From contig NC_092560.1 of NCBI RefSeq assembly GCF_037038585.1, positions 63,182,049 to 63,246,048 of the forward strand: a DNA stretch of 64,000 bases, written 5' to 3'. The position numbers were made by a program, and so were the translations under genes. This stretch comes from Patagioenas fasciata (lineage: Eukaryota > Chordata > Aves > Columbiformes > Columbidae). Every line of letters begins with the position of its first letter. Position 1 is the stretch's first letter. The notes under the pieces were generated by a model. It was not told the DNA's origin. It saw only the letters and a program-made list of their open reading frames with translations, and did not search any database. This document shows positions 24,601 through 33,791 of this stretch, piece by piece.

Positions 24601-26276
24601 TGAATCTCGCATATTTTTCCATTTATTAAATGGTAGCTTACCTTTTTAAAATATTTCCTTGTTAAAATTACTGAAAACTAATTTTTTAAGTTTTAATTTC
24701 AATGGAAATACTTATTGGTAGTTCAGAATACATACGTAAATGTGTGTGTCTGTGTGTTTATGGAATGCTAAAACAAACTTACATGGAATAAGATTACCGT
24801 GATCAAAGACTATTCTGTTTAAACTCCACACTGTTTGTTTTTCCCAGGGGTAAAATCAATCCCAGATGACACACCAGTGTGCAGAATACTTCTGCGGAAA
24901 GAAGTCTTACGTTTAGTTATCAATTTGAGTAGTTCAGTAGGAACTAAAGGCCATGAAACTGGACTCCTGACGTAAGTTAAATACATTTTAGACATTTAGT
25001 TTTGTGTAGTGTCTAAGATCTCTGATAGTGATTAAACTTATTTCTGACTTCTCACAAAATTGTCAAGCAGATGTGATTGTGGGTTACTGGGAATAACTGA
25101 ATATAATGTAAAAGCTAAGCAAGGAATTTTATTTTTAATTTTTTTGCTCTGTCTTTAATTTCTTACTCTTCCTCAGTCCTTTTAAAATCAGTAATTCAAC
25201 TGTAGTGATATTTCATTACATACCCTGTATATCATTCCTCTTTAAAAAAATAAACAATTATTTTCAGTTATATTTGTCAAATAAGTATATATCAGATAAG
25301 CAGAATAACGAAGTGAAAGTACCTTCTTGAGTAACACAAATTTGAGTAAGCATACAACTACTGGAATTAATTTATAGAAAAAATTGTTAAAAATATAGGA
25401 ATATAAACTGACAGATCATATATTGTAATAAAACCTGAATATTTCTGGGCTAGTGCCAGTTGAAACTGTTATGCAACTGCTCAAAGAAAATGCAGAAATG
25501 CTCATTTTAGTGTTAAAAATGCTTACAGCTAATTAACTTAGCTTTTCCATATTTTTTATTACTATTGTACATGTGGATGCCAATTCTTTGCTATACTGTT
25601 TTCTTTGTACATTTATTATTTTAAGACTAGGTAGTCTCAGTGATTCTGTACAACTTTCAAATTATATGTTCTGTTTCATCTCATTAATATAGATTTCTTC
25701 AAGTTTGGAACAAAATAATACTGTCTGTTCTGATTTTCTTGCTTTGTCAGATCCAGAATTAATAATGCCTGTTACTAAATACTTCTAATCTGTTAATGAT
25801 GACAATCAAAATCTAACAGAGCAGTTTTTAAAATTATGGAAATCTCTTCAAGACTTATAAAATTTTGGGCTTTTTTTCCTTTTCCGTTTTTCAGAATTAA
25901 GGAGAAATATCCCCAAGCATTTGATGACATTTGCCTTTACTCTGAGGTGTCCTACTTGTTAGCACATTGTACATTTCGACTTCCATCTAGAAGGTTCATT
26001 CAGGAGCTATTCCAAGATGTACAGTTCTTACAAGTAAGTGCAGGGTTCAGATGCCTTGGATGCACCGAAATGTGCCAGCTGGGTGCAGGTTTCTTGTTCT
26101 GAATAAAAGATATTTTCAGATATGTCCTAAAGCAAACCACTTTATCATGACTCTCCAGCAAAATCTCTGACGTTAATATTTAATGTGTCTTTTTCTTTTA
26201 GATGCATGAAGAAGCAGAGGCTATTTTAGCAACACCCACAAAACAGCCAGTAATCGATACATCAGCTGAGTCCTGA
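6478..26276 (+). CDS. RICTOR: RICTOR, rapamycin-insensitive companion of mTOR; C-terminal 16 coding exons (gene span, 5' part outside window)
   Basis: RICTOR is the defining scaffold of mTOR complex 2, which phosphorylates AKT, SGK and PKC family kinases in the cytosol and at membranes. Coding exons seen: 6478-6642, 7094-7170, 7283-7361, 8234-8343, 11450-11537, 12326-12418, 13273-13379, 14005-14234, 14952-15981, 19457-19634, 20906-20990, 22291-22524, 23982-24134, 24848-24971, 25895-26033, 26202-26276. They total 2967 nt, exactly 989 codons with the stop, and every junction keeps phase and GT..AG. The product corresponds to roughly residues 721-1708 of the mammalian protein: end of the helical-repeat core (first eight exons), a long Ser/Thr-rich disordered segment (14952-15981), then the C-terminal domain with its zinc ligands. 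Earlier exons must lie upstream of position 1. Conservation of recognisable peptides is very high, which excludes a pseudogene. Identification rests on remembered family sequence, not a search. Confidence 0.97.
7094..7170 (+). CDS. RICTOR: RICTOR coding exon 2 of 16 in window
   Basis: Acceptor ttttag, donor AAG|GTAAAT. 77 nt encoding ANLHALIQMKPALSHLGDKG and onward to LLLLR; ends in phase 2 and joins the next exon through a split Arg codon. Part of the helical core. Confidence 0.95.
7283..7361 (+). CDS. RICTOR: RICTOR coding exon 3 of 16 in window
   Basis: Acceptor ttttacag, donor AAG|GTAATG. 79 nt encoding FLSIPKGFSYLNERGYVTKQ and ending MEKWQK in phase 0. The only differences from the mammalian peptide I recall are conservative changes near the end. 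Confidence 0.95.
8234..8343 (+). CDS. RICTOR: RICTOR coding exon 4 of 16 in window
   Basis: Acceptor cttttag, donor AAAG|GTGAAT. 110 nt encoding EYNLKYVDLIEEQ-like sequence (here YVELIEEQLNEALTTYRKP) and DGDNYVRRSNQ; ends in phase 2. The following intron holds a large CR1 element. Confidence 0.95.
8370..11335 (+). mobile_element. Nearly 3-kb decayed CR1 LINE in a RICTOR intron
   Basis: A CR1-type non-LTR retrotransposon in the same orientation as RICTOR. Visible in order: the start of the endonuclease around 8537, the endonuclease signature GDFNFPDISW near 8920, reverse-transcriptase fragments (SRGPDKIHSRALKEL near 9815, QHGFTKGKSC near 10102, the catalytic-type FADDPKLGGAVD near 10435), the C-terminal CR1 segments near 10620-11000, and a 3' end with short TTCTG repeats at about 11307-11328. 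The reading frame is broken many times by stops and shifts, so the copy is dead. No ORF1 nucleic-acid-binding protein is recognisable, which suggests 5' truncation. The element ends about 115 nt before the next exon's acceptor. Confidence 0.93.
11450..11537 (+). CDS. RICTOR: RICTOR coding exon 5 of 16 in window
   Basis: Acceptor ctgccag, donor CAG|GTGAGG. 88 nt encoding LQRPHVYLPVHLYGQLVHHK and TGCHLLESQ; ends in phase 0. Begins about 115 nt after the CR1 element, so its branch point lies close to repeat DNA. Confidence 0.95.
12326..12418 (+). CDS. RICTOR: RICTOR coding exon 6 of 16 in window
   Basis: Acceptor tccttcag, donor TTG|GTTAGT. 93 nt, phase 0 both ends. Encodes SIVTDLSYTIRSPMLDKWEG then IKQLKAALWAL. 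The first dozen residues are the most diverged part of the helical core relative to mammals; the DKWE and LWAL ends anchor the assignment. Confidence 0.94.
13273..13379 (+). CDS. RICTOR: RICTOR coding exon 7 of 16 in window
   Basis: Acceptor attccag, donor AGG|GTATGT. 107 nt encoding GNIGSSNWGLNLLQEENVIP and a continuation ending CEVLSVRG (split Gly codon). Strongly conserved helical-core segment. Confidence 0.95.
14005..14234 (+). CDS. RICTOR: RICTOR coding exon 8 of 16 in window
   Basis: Acceptor aatacag, donor TCAA|GTAAGT. 230 nt encoding TCVYVLGLIAKTKQGCDILK, HNWDAVRHSR, and the Ser-rich STLSLNSESTSSRHNSESES that starts the disordered region; ends in phase 1. Confidence 0.96.
14952..15981 (+). 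CDS. RICTOR: RICTOR large coding exon (9 of 16): disordered regulatory segment
   Basis: 1030 nt, the largest exon in the window. Acceptor aatttcag, donor AGTCG|GTAAGA. Encodes a Ser/Thr-rich, low-structure segment with conserved islands: MFIMEDDRFGSTSTSTFFLD, LVKNRILNSLTLPNKKHRSS, NTDTTTSGISSMSSSPSRET, SLVPPGSSHTLPRRAQSLKA and AFGYATLKRLQQQRMHPSLS. The RNRTVTEP motif places a Thr codon at 15236-15238 with Arg at -5 and -3, matching the AGC-kinase site known as Thr1135 in human RICTOR. The mammalian region is a heavily phosphorylated regulatory loop. Confidence 0.97.
15982..19456 (+). other. RICTOR intron between coding exons 9 and 10
   Basis: About 3.5 kb. Holds one CR1 fragment (18035-18330, opposite orientation); otherwise AT-rich unique sequence with only short chance reading frames. 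Confidence 0.85.
18035..18330 (-). mobile_element. CR1 LINE 3'-end fragment (reverse orientation)
   Basis: Reads as the complement of the CR1 3' region: GAATCCTAGAATCATTTAGA near the start, then the segment equivalent to 'cctggacagcctgttccaat' (around 18190-18210). About 300 nt, in a RICTOR intron, opposite to the gene. Confidence 0.88.
19457..19634 (+). CDS. RICTOR: RICTOR coding exon 10 of 16 in window
   Basis: Acceptor tattacag, donor CAG|GTATGT. 178 nt encoding FMKALSYASLDKEDLLSPIN and later SDDYIGLALPVDINEIFQ; ends in phase 0. Nearly identical to the mammalian peptide. Confidence 0.97.
19635..22290 (+). other. Two RICTOR introns flanking coding exon 11
   Basis: Introns 19635-20905 and 20991-22290 surround the 85-nt exon. 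A 132-codon open frame at 20394-20792 is present but has no recognisable protein features. Poly-T runs occur at about 21066-21096 and 21679-21689. No repeats of known family seen. Confidence 0.8.
20906..20990 (+). CDS. RICTOR: RICTOR coding exon 11 of 16 in window
   Basis: Acceptor tatccag, donor GGAG|GTACTG. 85 nt encoding VKETPYFQKKTSPPFDDRGT and RVFAPDAG; ends in phase 1. A less conserved linker, but phase and the DDRG motif fit. Confidence 0.94.
22291..22524 (+). CDS. RICTOR: RICTOR coding exon 12 of 16 in window, with zinc ligands
   Basis: Acceptor cctcag, donor ACAG|GTTAGT. 234 nt. Contains MLRQQISLTEIMN and LQEHTDENCLYCVC. His (22434-22436), Cys (22449-22451) and Cys (22458-22460) correspond to the H/C/C ligands of the zinc site described in mTORC2 cryo-EM work (human numbering about 1515, 1520, 1523, from memory). 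Ends in phase 1. Confidence 0.96.
23400..23490 (+). mobile_element. Probable CR1 3' tail fragment
   Basis: The stretch with 'ttgaactaggtggtctccac', 'gtcccttcagaccc' and 'ccatggttctgt' resembles the last ~90 nt of avian CR1 elements in sense orientation. The sequence just upstream may be more decayed CR1, but I could not follow it. Confidence 0.5.
23982..24134 (+). CDS. RICTOR: RICTOR coding exon 13 of 16 in window
   Basis: Acceptor atgtcag, donor TTAG|GTAAGT. 153 nt encoding DFSDIPYTDWCGQTIHNHLD, then SSKFSGISGCSDAVS and STKSTELVL. In-frame between split Asp and split Gly codons. Confidence 0.96.
24848..24971 (+). CDS. RICTOR: RICTOR coding exon 14 of 16 in window
   Basis: Acceptor ttcccag, donor TGAC|GTAAGT. 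124 nt encoding VKSIPDDTPVCRILLRKEVL then RLVINLSSSVGTKGHETGLL; ends in phase 2. C-terminal domain. Confidence 0.97.
25895..26033 (+). CDS. RICTOR: RICTOR coding exon 15 of 16 in window
   Basis: Acceptor tttttcag, donor CAA|GTAAGT. 139 nt encoding IKEKYPQAFDDICLYSEVSY, LLAHCTFRLPSRRFIQELFQ and DVQFLQ. The Cys codon at 25968-25970 matches the fourth zinc ligand (about human Cys1651). Phase 0 at the end. Confidence 0.97.
26202..26276 (+). CDS. RICTOR: RICTOR terminal coding exon
   Basis: Acceptor cttttag, then 24 codons MHEEAEAILATPTKQPVIDT-SAES and TGA at 26274-26276. The SAES terminus matches the vertebrate C-terminus, so the stop is authentic. Confidence 0.97.
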   Translation: MHEEAEAILATPTKQPVIDTSAES

Positions 26277-29200
26277 CCTCTGTCTCGTGCCGTGTGTTGC
26301 ATATAGACTTTCTGAAATCTTCAGACAACCTCTGACTGGATAAAAAGCTTGGAGCATCATCTTCCAGACCATTCCAGAAGCTACTGGTACCTGAAGACTG
26401 AACCGAAACTTTTCCTTCCTCAACCAATTACCCTGTCTTTTGAGCCCTTTGGGGATTTATTAAACATTACCATAGTTTTAATAATAGTAATTACCAGTAT
26501 ATGCAAGAGCCGAGCACTGAACACCTCCACAAGTCTTCATTTCATTTTCTACCATAAATTAAAAAAAAAATAAGACAATGTGCAGAGACATCTTCTTTGA
26601 TTGACTTCCAACTCTGTTGCAGAGAAGCAGAACGATGCCTTGTTTTTTAACCCCTGGATACCAGGAATAGGGGAGATGAGGGTGCGTTCTGTTGCCAGCA
26701 ATGGGGAGCCGCACTGTAATTGCGGACACCAAGGGGATTAATGTCAACCCTTCTCTGTTGGGTTTTGTACTGTTTATAACACTACTTGGGGGTTTGTAAC
26801 TTCAGACAGAAAGAAAAGCCTCTGTCAATCTGAGGTTTCCTTTAAGTTATTTTAGTATTGCTATAGTTGTAAGTCATTTTATTAGCAGTCTCTCCAATTT
26901 CATTACATTTATGTACGTGTATCTTACCTGAAGCAGTTAAGGATTTTCACTACAGTTTGATTTTAAAAATAACAAATAATTTAAACTTAAAATGCTGAAA
27001 TCAGATAGTTTTCCCTGAATTATATGCATGTGTTTGCAGTTTCTACACTCATGCTCATATTACAAGTGTTGGTCTTACTCTTAACTAAAATCCTTTAAAA
27101 AGCATGATTTGTATCAGATAAATTAATATTGTATAAACTAAACCTAAAGACATTTAATCATTGCAGCTTTTGTGAGAAGAAATAATATGAGTGTTTTCCA
27201 AGTTCCATAGAAACAGCCTTTTATAAAAACAAAGGTTTATTTGAATTTTCAGTGGATGAGTGATCAAGCATCATAGTACTAATATTTGTAGTGAAAAGCC
27301 TTAAGTACCAAATTTTGGAGCAGCAGTACTTATAATTTTATATTGGTGTTTAAGACTTGTTGCAAAAGTTAAATGATACAGTGACTGTTAATGACTGAAA
27401 TAGTTGCTTCTATCACATTACTAGTGAGGTTTTGAAATTAATGAGTGCAAACTCAAAAAAAAAATAAAGGCAAGAATCCCTGTCACTTTCATAATGGAGC
27501 TAAAGATTCAGAAGCCTTTCTACAAAGGTAATATAAATATATGCAAATGTGTATATACAGTAGCATGGCCACCTTTGTTAGAATGCCTGTAATAGAAGGG
27601 GTTACCCTTTGATTTTGATATAGGTGAATAATTCAGCTGGACTGTACTAAGTAGAACGTATTTTTATCCATTCACTTCTACCATTTTTTATAATTGTGAG
27701 ATTAATACTTAAGTGAAGATAAGTGAAATTTATCCTTATGCTCGTAATTCTGTTCTTACTAGCTACGCTAATGGGGATTTCAATAAGTAGTCCTGTGAAC
27801 AGTAAAACACGATTCCTAGTGAAATGTAGAATTTATTTGTTCTTATTGAAAGTTTAATCTTGCCACATAAGCACTGCTTTGCAGCTATCACTTCACTGAG
27901 TTCTTATGTGCACTGCATACCACCAGGTTCTGGTAAAGCAGATTGTAAGTTGCTGCTTGTAGTCAGATTTTAGTTTCCCAAGATTATCTTTTCGTGAGTT
28001 CCCACTGAAAGGAGGAGCAAAAAGAAACTGATTCAACTCTTCTGTGGTCAGTGACACAAGTAATATATCTGTGTGTTGAGACATATTTGAAATGCTCTGA
28101 AAACATACCACACCAATAACTATTGGACTTCTCTGGTCATAAGAAATAAATGTTCTCTAAACCAAAATGTCAATCACAGTAGACCAAATAGTGGTATAAA
28201 CTCCAAAGGAAATAATGTAGTTTTCCCAAAAATGGGGATAGCGTATCTTATACAGTAGTTTCAAACACTACCTCAGTTAGGCTGGAGTATAAGATTTGTT
28301 TGAATAAGTAGATGGGGTTATATCAAACAACTCCATGTTATTTTCTGCAGTTAAAGCAAAATAAACAAGTTTTGTCACCTGTATTTAAAAAAAACCCTTT
28401 GTTTATTTGTTACCTGCTTAACCGATAGCACTTAATGTAGAAAGAACCATAAGAAGGCCTCTGATTATAAAAGGGTAAGCAAAAGCAGTGTCAATATACT
28501 TTTGAAAGAATGCTTCTGTGTTCTGAAGCACTCGCTTGTTTGGGGATCCGTGGCAGCAGAAACTTGATGTACAAATTATGGCTGCAAATTCAGTTACAAA
28601 ACATTATTTTTCTTCTGAAAGTGTATGAGTGTCAGTAGATTTCAACAAGTATGTGTCAAGGATGTAAAGTCTGTACTGTACATAACATACAACATTTCTA
28701 GAATTAATTTACATATTTACACGTTAAGCTCACATGACTTTCATTTTAATTGACAAATGAAGGGATGCTGTTATTGAAGGAAGTTGATATTGGCCTAGTT
28801 ATAAACTGTGAATGTCTAATTCTATAAATTTCTTTTTGAAAAGATCCCTTTCAAAGTTCTTGTTTTGGAGTTTTGTTGGCTTCAGGATAAGACTTCAAAA
28901 GAAAACAGTAGTAAATAAAAATTGTGTTTATATTAACCTGAATAAAGATTCTTTCCACTTTAGCTAGAAGGGTTTGCAAGGGAAGCTGACAGACCACCCG
29001 CTTTGTATTTTTGCAATCCAAATGATTGGTGATACTGTCAAATAAATGGTAAAGCTAAATGACAAAGCATACAGCGTTCGCTTACACTATATACAAATAC
29101 ACTGTGGTTGCTGTGGCAAAGAAAACTCCTGAGTGATTCAGTGTGCTTACACAAAATACGCAGCTGTGAGGAGAGAGCCTTTGTGGGAAGGAGAGGCTGG

Positions 29201-31040
29201 CTGTGAAACCAACTGTGTTTAGTCTAGTAGAGCAGCTGTTTGGTGTTCTTAGGCTGGTTTCACAGTTGGTGGAATGGCAGAGCCCATTCCAAAGAGTAGA
29301 GCACCAGCCAGAGGGCTCCCGGTCGCTTCTTTGGGGCCCTGTGTTTCTCCATGGAGTGGGGAGGAGGAGGACAAAGCTGGGAGCTGTCAGTGTCCTGGAG
29401 AGAGGAGCCTTTTCAGCTGCCTGAGATCAGAGGTGCTGAATGCTCCCAGCTGTCTTGGACATGGCTTGGAGCTGGAGATGGTGAGGCTCTGAGATGCCTA
29501 ATTTGAATGTTGGGTCTTTGACGTGTTGTGTTTAGAACAGTCACTTTTCCTTGTCTGACAGTTCTTATTTGACCTGACATATGTACCCTAAATGCACTCT
29601 CATTAGGTTTTATTGTGTTTTCCCAAGACACAATGGAGTCCCAAAGTATATGGTCATTTAGGGTACAGTGCCTTGGCATACAGAGGTAAGATGCCCTTAT
29701 AAATATTTCTAAAAAGGCAGCAGTGAGAATCTCACTCCTCTTTTTGTCATTTTATTTTGAAACCTATCTAGTGGTCTTGAACAAGTGAGTTGTAATTTGC
29801 AGTGAGAGACTGAAAAAACCTACAGCACCTTTACCAGGTGCCCAAAGAGAAAGGTAGCTATTCAAGAAATGGGTAAAAATTGAAGCCTAGTGAGAGATGA
29901 AACAGTTGTTGCCTCGTCTCAGCCTGTGTCCTGGTCTTGGTATTTGGCTTTTGGGACAGCTGGAAGCTGGTGCAACCTTGTAAGTGAAGGAGAGCTCAGG
30001 CTGAGCAGTCACAGTGGAGGAATTCTCGACAGGCTCTGGAGCATCTCTGAGGTCTCTCTTCACCTGGCAGGGCTTGTGCACAAGTTCTCTTGCTCAGAGC
30101 TTCCCCGGAGCCAGCTGAAAGCAAGTCCCACTAACACTTCTAGTCTCATGTGCTTATTAGAGGTATACTAGCCAAGAGTAAAATCTGAGAACTGTAAAAG
30201 ACCTTTGGGAACATGCTACAACCCCCCAGCTCCCTGGTTTCTGTGTAACTCTTGATTGTTGTTCCCTGGATAGTTTTGCTTTCAACAGATCTGTATGTTC
30301 AGTAAAGTATGTGGATTTTCTTTAGACTCTTTTTCTAACAGATGGGCAGTAATGCCACAGCATGCGGAAATTGCACATTTTGCTTGAGTTGCTTTGTACA
30401 CTATTTGAGACATGTAATTTATGCTAAAAAGTGTAACATGCCATTTTGCCCCTGTATAGAGTGTTTTAGCACAAGATGCAATGTTTTATGGGGAAAAAGG
30501 CAGACATTTTATAGATTTTATTGAAAAATTGTTCCAGTTCTGGGCTGTCAGCATCCCTAAAAATGCATTACAAGAGATTATCAAAATTAATCATTCTGAG
30601 GAGGGAGGGGATCAAGGAAAAATCTCAAGACTTATTCTCCCTGTCCCATGTGGTGTTTTTTTTATTTAGTAATACGCTGCTACATATTTGGAGGTTCTAG
30701 TGTTTGTAGGTCACTGAACAGACATTGAAATCTGATTTATATTGTATACCTGTAACATAAAAAGAAAAAGTATTTATATATTTTCCATAAGAATATTGCA
30801 TTGAGCTGTGTATAATTTAAACAGAGGCTTGTCCCAGAATGGTATTGCCCACCTTGATTTTTTTCGTGTGTATGTTTCTTTTTTTTCTTCTTTTCCTTTT
30901 TCTTCTTCTTCTTTCATTCATTTTTTTGTTCTTTTTATGGTATAGTATGTACCGTTCCTGTCAATGGGCATTAAAAGCCTCCTGAAGCATAATCTTATCA
31001 AAGGGATGCATTGTTAATAAAATGTACTTAAACTTCTTAT
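26277..31040 (+). other. RICTOR: RICTOR 3' UTR
   Basis: About 4.76 kb of AU-rich sequence between the stop and a strong polyadenylation signal, similar to the long mammalian RICTOR 3' UTR. Internal AATAAA hexamers at 27463-27468, 28941-28946 and 29041-29046 could give shorter isoforms. Two sequences fit the Pumilio consensus TGTANATA (27550-27557 and 28677-28684). A less AT-rich block at about 29160-30130 interrupts the AU-rich background and carries an inverted repeat. A pyrimidine tract lies at about 30877-30937. The end point is inferred from the last hexamer; no transcript evidence is available. Confidence 0.8.
31016..31021 (+). terminator. RICTOR: RICTOR distal polyadenylation signal AATAAA
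   Basis: A canonical AATAAA is followed within 25-45 nt by a GT-rich stretch (ttgttctggtctc). It is the last strong + strand signal before the intergenic zone, so it is the likely cleavage signal near 31035-31045. Confidence 0.75.
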
Positions 31041-33440
31041 AGTTGTTCTGGTCTCATATGTACCCCTTAGCATAGGATTGGAATCCTATTTATATTGGTA
31101 AGTTACTAATTAAATAGAACAACCTGAAGCCTCCCAAGTCAACATTTGCCAAAATTACAGTTTACGTGCTTTGTAAGGTGTCTTATGTAATAGAAGGGGA
31201 CTCTAGTAGTTTGTACACCATTTTTATTTTAAAATCTCAGCATATTGATACTGAGAATCATTTTCCAGTATGTGGTGGTTTATGTATTAGCACTTCAGCA
31301 ACAGCTGTGAAAGTTATATTATAAACAAACAAAATAAGTTTACTGTTTTGAACTCATTCAACCATTAATGCAAGACAGATGTCTTAAAAATACAAAAATT
31401 ATACATGCTTCTCCACCTATGCAAAAATACTTTTCTAATCTTTATTTCTAGTTGTAGTGCCCAGGCTGTACACTTTGGCATGAAAATATTATCCTGTTTG
31501 AAAATCCTGTTGTGTTTTTAAGCAGAAGTGGTTTCACGGAACAGCCGCCATCAAGGCCAGCAAGCAGAAAGGTTTGTGGATGGAGAGGACCCAACTCCTC
31601 ATCCCCTCTCCAAGGCACCTGGGACCTGCTGAAGTGTTGCCTTGCTTCCAGATAAAGAAGTTTCATCACTGCACAATCTCCCCAGGAAAGACCAAGGGAG
31701 GGACTCCCAACAGGCCACTGTGTCTCATCGCACCATCAGGATGCCCCCTAGCCAACACCCCCCCGCCCCTAGCCAACACCCCCCCAGCCAACACCCCCCC
31801 TGTTCTTGGGCTGACTTACAGTGGCCAAGCCCCAGTGTCAGCAGCTTTCTCAAAAGCTGGAATTTGTCACAACCACCCCCTCTGGCATAAGGAACTGCAG
31901 TGTGCTGAAACTTACAATGTTTTGTGGGACTTTTTGGTCTGACTTCTGTATCAAATTCCTTAGATGTGTAACTTTTGATTTAGGATACTTATTAAAAATT
32001 TTTAACTAGGCCTTTTTTTGAAATGCACAACTAGGTAGTTTTATTTCAGTAATGGCAAAACAGCTTTCTTTTGTTTATTAGCTTTTTTTTTTTTCCCAGC
32101 AGTAATGCTTTTAAACTACACAAGTACATATGACATGATGAAACACTTGGAGAAGGAAATATTCTAAGCTGTAAAGGTAACTGGTATCAAACTTCCGAAT
32201 TCACTGTAACTCAAAGAAGAATAATGTAAAGGGAGGAAAAATCTCTGGGATGTCTCCATTGAATAGGAGCAGCCTCCTCTCTGACTTCCCTGGTCTCTGT
32301 CAAACTGCAGTACAGCTACATGTGAGCAGCTGTGTTTCATTACTCTGCTGGCTGAAAGGAAAGACAGCAACTGGATTTTTTTTTTCCTACTTAAGTAAAC
32401 TTGTGTGCAACCTACACATGAACACAGCACAGTGTGTGTTGACTGGATGCCATCCAGTTAGCCATCTGTGTGCTTGTAGCTTTGTTTGTACCTCACATTC
32501 ACCTGCCTGAAGACTTCTCCATGTACATTTTTAAAAAATCAAAATGGAAGACCAAATTCATAGCTACCTACCATGGGGATTCTGAGTGTTAGAATAAAAA
32601 TCTATGTTACTCAATTCATCTTTCTGCAAATATTGCAAGACAAAAAATATGGTCACAAGAGGAATGTCTTGGCTGAGTTTTGAAATCACAGTTAGCAATG
32701 CCTTTCATCACTAGCTGAAGGAAGTTTGTGTGATCTGTTTGGGTTCCTTTATAATACATGCACAAGTTCTGTTGGAAGATCTAGCTGTTACGCAGCCAGA
32801 ATATGATGTTCTTCACAAATGCGTCCAATTACTGGCCTGCCTACGTGGCTGTTCAGGGCTTGCTACACAAGTGCAGGGGTTAATGCCATATGTTAAGTTC
32901 ATGTACACAAGCAGAGAGATGGTGCCATGGTAACACCTCTGCAAACAGCTGTCCTGCTGGAACAAGTTATTTTCCACTTGACTCCCTACATTTCTTGGTT
33001 TAGTTAAGACGATTTTGTTTAGGATTCCAAAGGGTCATTCTTCCAGACAGTGAAGGCAGAAGTGCAAGGAACCCCAGTTACCAGAAATGGGAGCGGCAGC
33101 CCAGTAACCAGGTCCTGAACTATAAAGATCTGTTTCCTATGCTCATTCACTCACCAAGTGCAGAAGACAGGTGAAATAAAAGCAGGAAGATCGTTGGATT
33201 TTGGTGCACACAGTGGCACTCCGCGCAAAGTTCCTTCTAATCTTCCAGTAATGCACCACACTGAATGCAGGTAACCCCTCCGTCTTGATTCCTTATGTCA
33301 TTTGAGAAAGAGAAAACACAACCCACTGCCCTCCCAATGTTGCTGTGCTAAGGCAGACTCTGATGTTGCCTAGTGCTTGTGTACTGGCCAGGAGTGACCA
33401 AGGCAGGTAGAATGATGCAAGTGAAATACACCAACCTGCT
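31041..33440. other. Intergenic zone between converging RICTOR and OSMR 3' ends
   Basis: About 2.4 kb separate the RICTOR polyadenylation signal from the nearest OSMR signal on the other strand. Contents: a C-rich tandem repeat (31744-31800), a T-rich run near 32083-32094, additional minus-strand AATAAA hexamers (plus-strand TTTATT at 32040-32045) that could extend the OSMR 3' UTR, and a few short open frames without recognisable homology. Confidence 0.7.
31744..31800. repeat. C-rich short tandem repeat (CCAACACCCCCCC-type unit)
   Basis: Three imperfect copies of a unit built from 'agccaaca' followed by C7. C-runs of 5, 7, 4, 7 and 7 are separated by loops of at most about 9 nt, so the minus strand has repeated G-runs able to form a quadruplex and the plus strand an i-motif. 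Confidence 0.85.
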
Positions 33441-33442
33441 TG

Positions 33443-33448
33443 TTTATT
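33443..33448 (-). terminator. OSMR: Candidate OSMR polyadenylation signal
   Basis: Plus-strand TTTATT is AATAAA on the OSMR strand, about 345 nt after the stop codon. It is the nearest canonical signal; others at 32040-32045 and near 32074 could extend the transcript. Confidence 0.5.
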
Positions 33449-33791
33449 TTGCTACTCTAATTTCTGAATACTTTTTTAATCTCTTCAAAATATAGTAGTT
33501 CTTTGCATCAGACTATGAGAAACTGCTGTGATTGAACCTCCTACATAATAAAGATCACAAAACAGGCTGTACATCTTATAAAATGTCTGTAACTTGTCAT
33601 GAAACCATAGCACCCATCATTCCATTGCAAAAGTCAGTGTTTTTAGTACTAGCCCTGAAGCAAGGGCTCTGAAGCATTAACAGAAGCTGGGCTAGTGAAA
33701 GCCTCTGTCAAAAAGAGAATTTGTGGTTTTAGAAATTCTCATTTACATTGTGTAACCTGAACACTGGATGGACTTTATGGAAAAGAGTACA

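Larger units (their letters stand above)
22525..25894 (+). other. RICTOR introns around coding exons 13 and 14
   Basis: Introns 22525-23981, 24135-24847 and 24972-25894. The first contains a probable CR1 3' tail near 23400-23490; the others are AT-rich with no recognisable feature. Confidence 0.8.

Noticed and set aside
32730..32933. 67-codon frame between the two genes, considered as a small gene.
   Set aside because: No recognisable motif and no surrounding exon or promoter signals; length within chance expectation.
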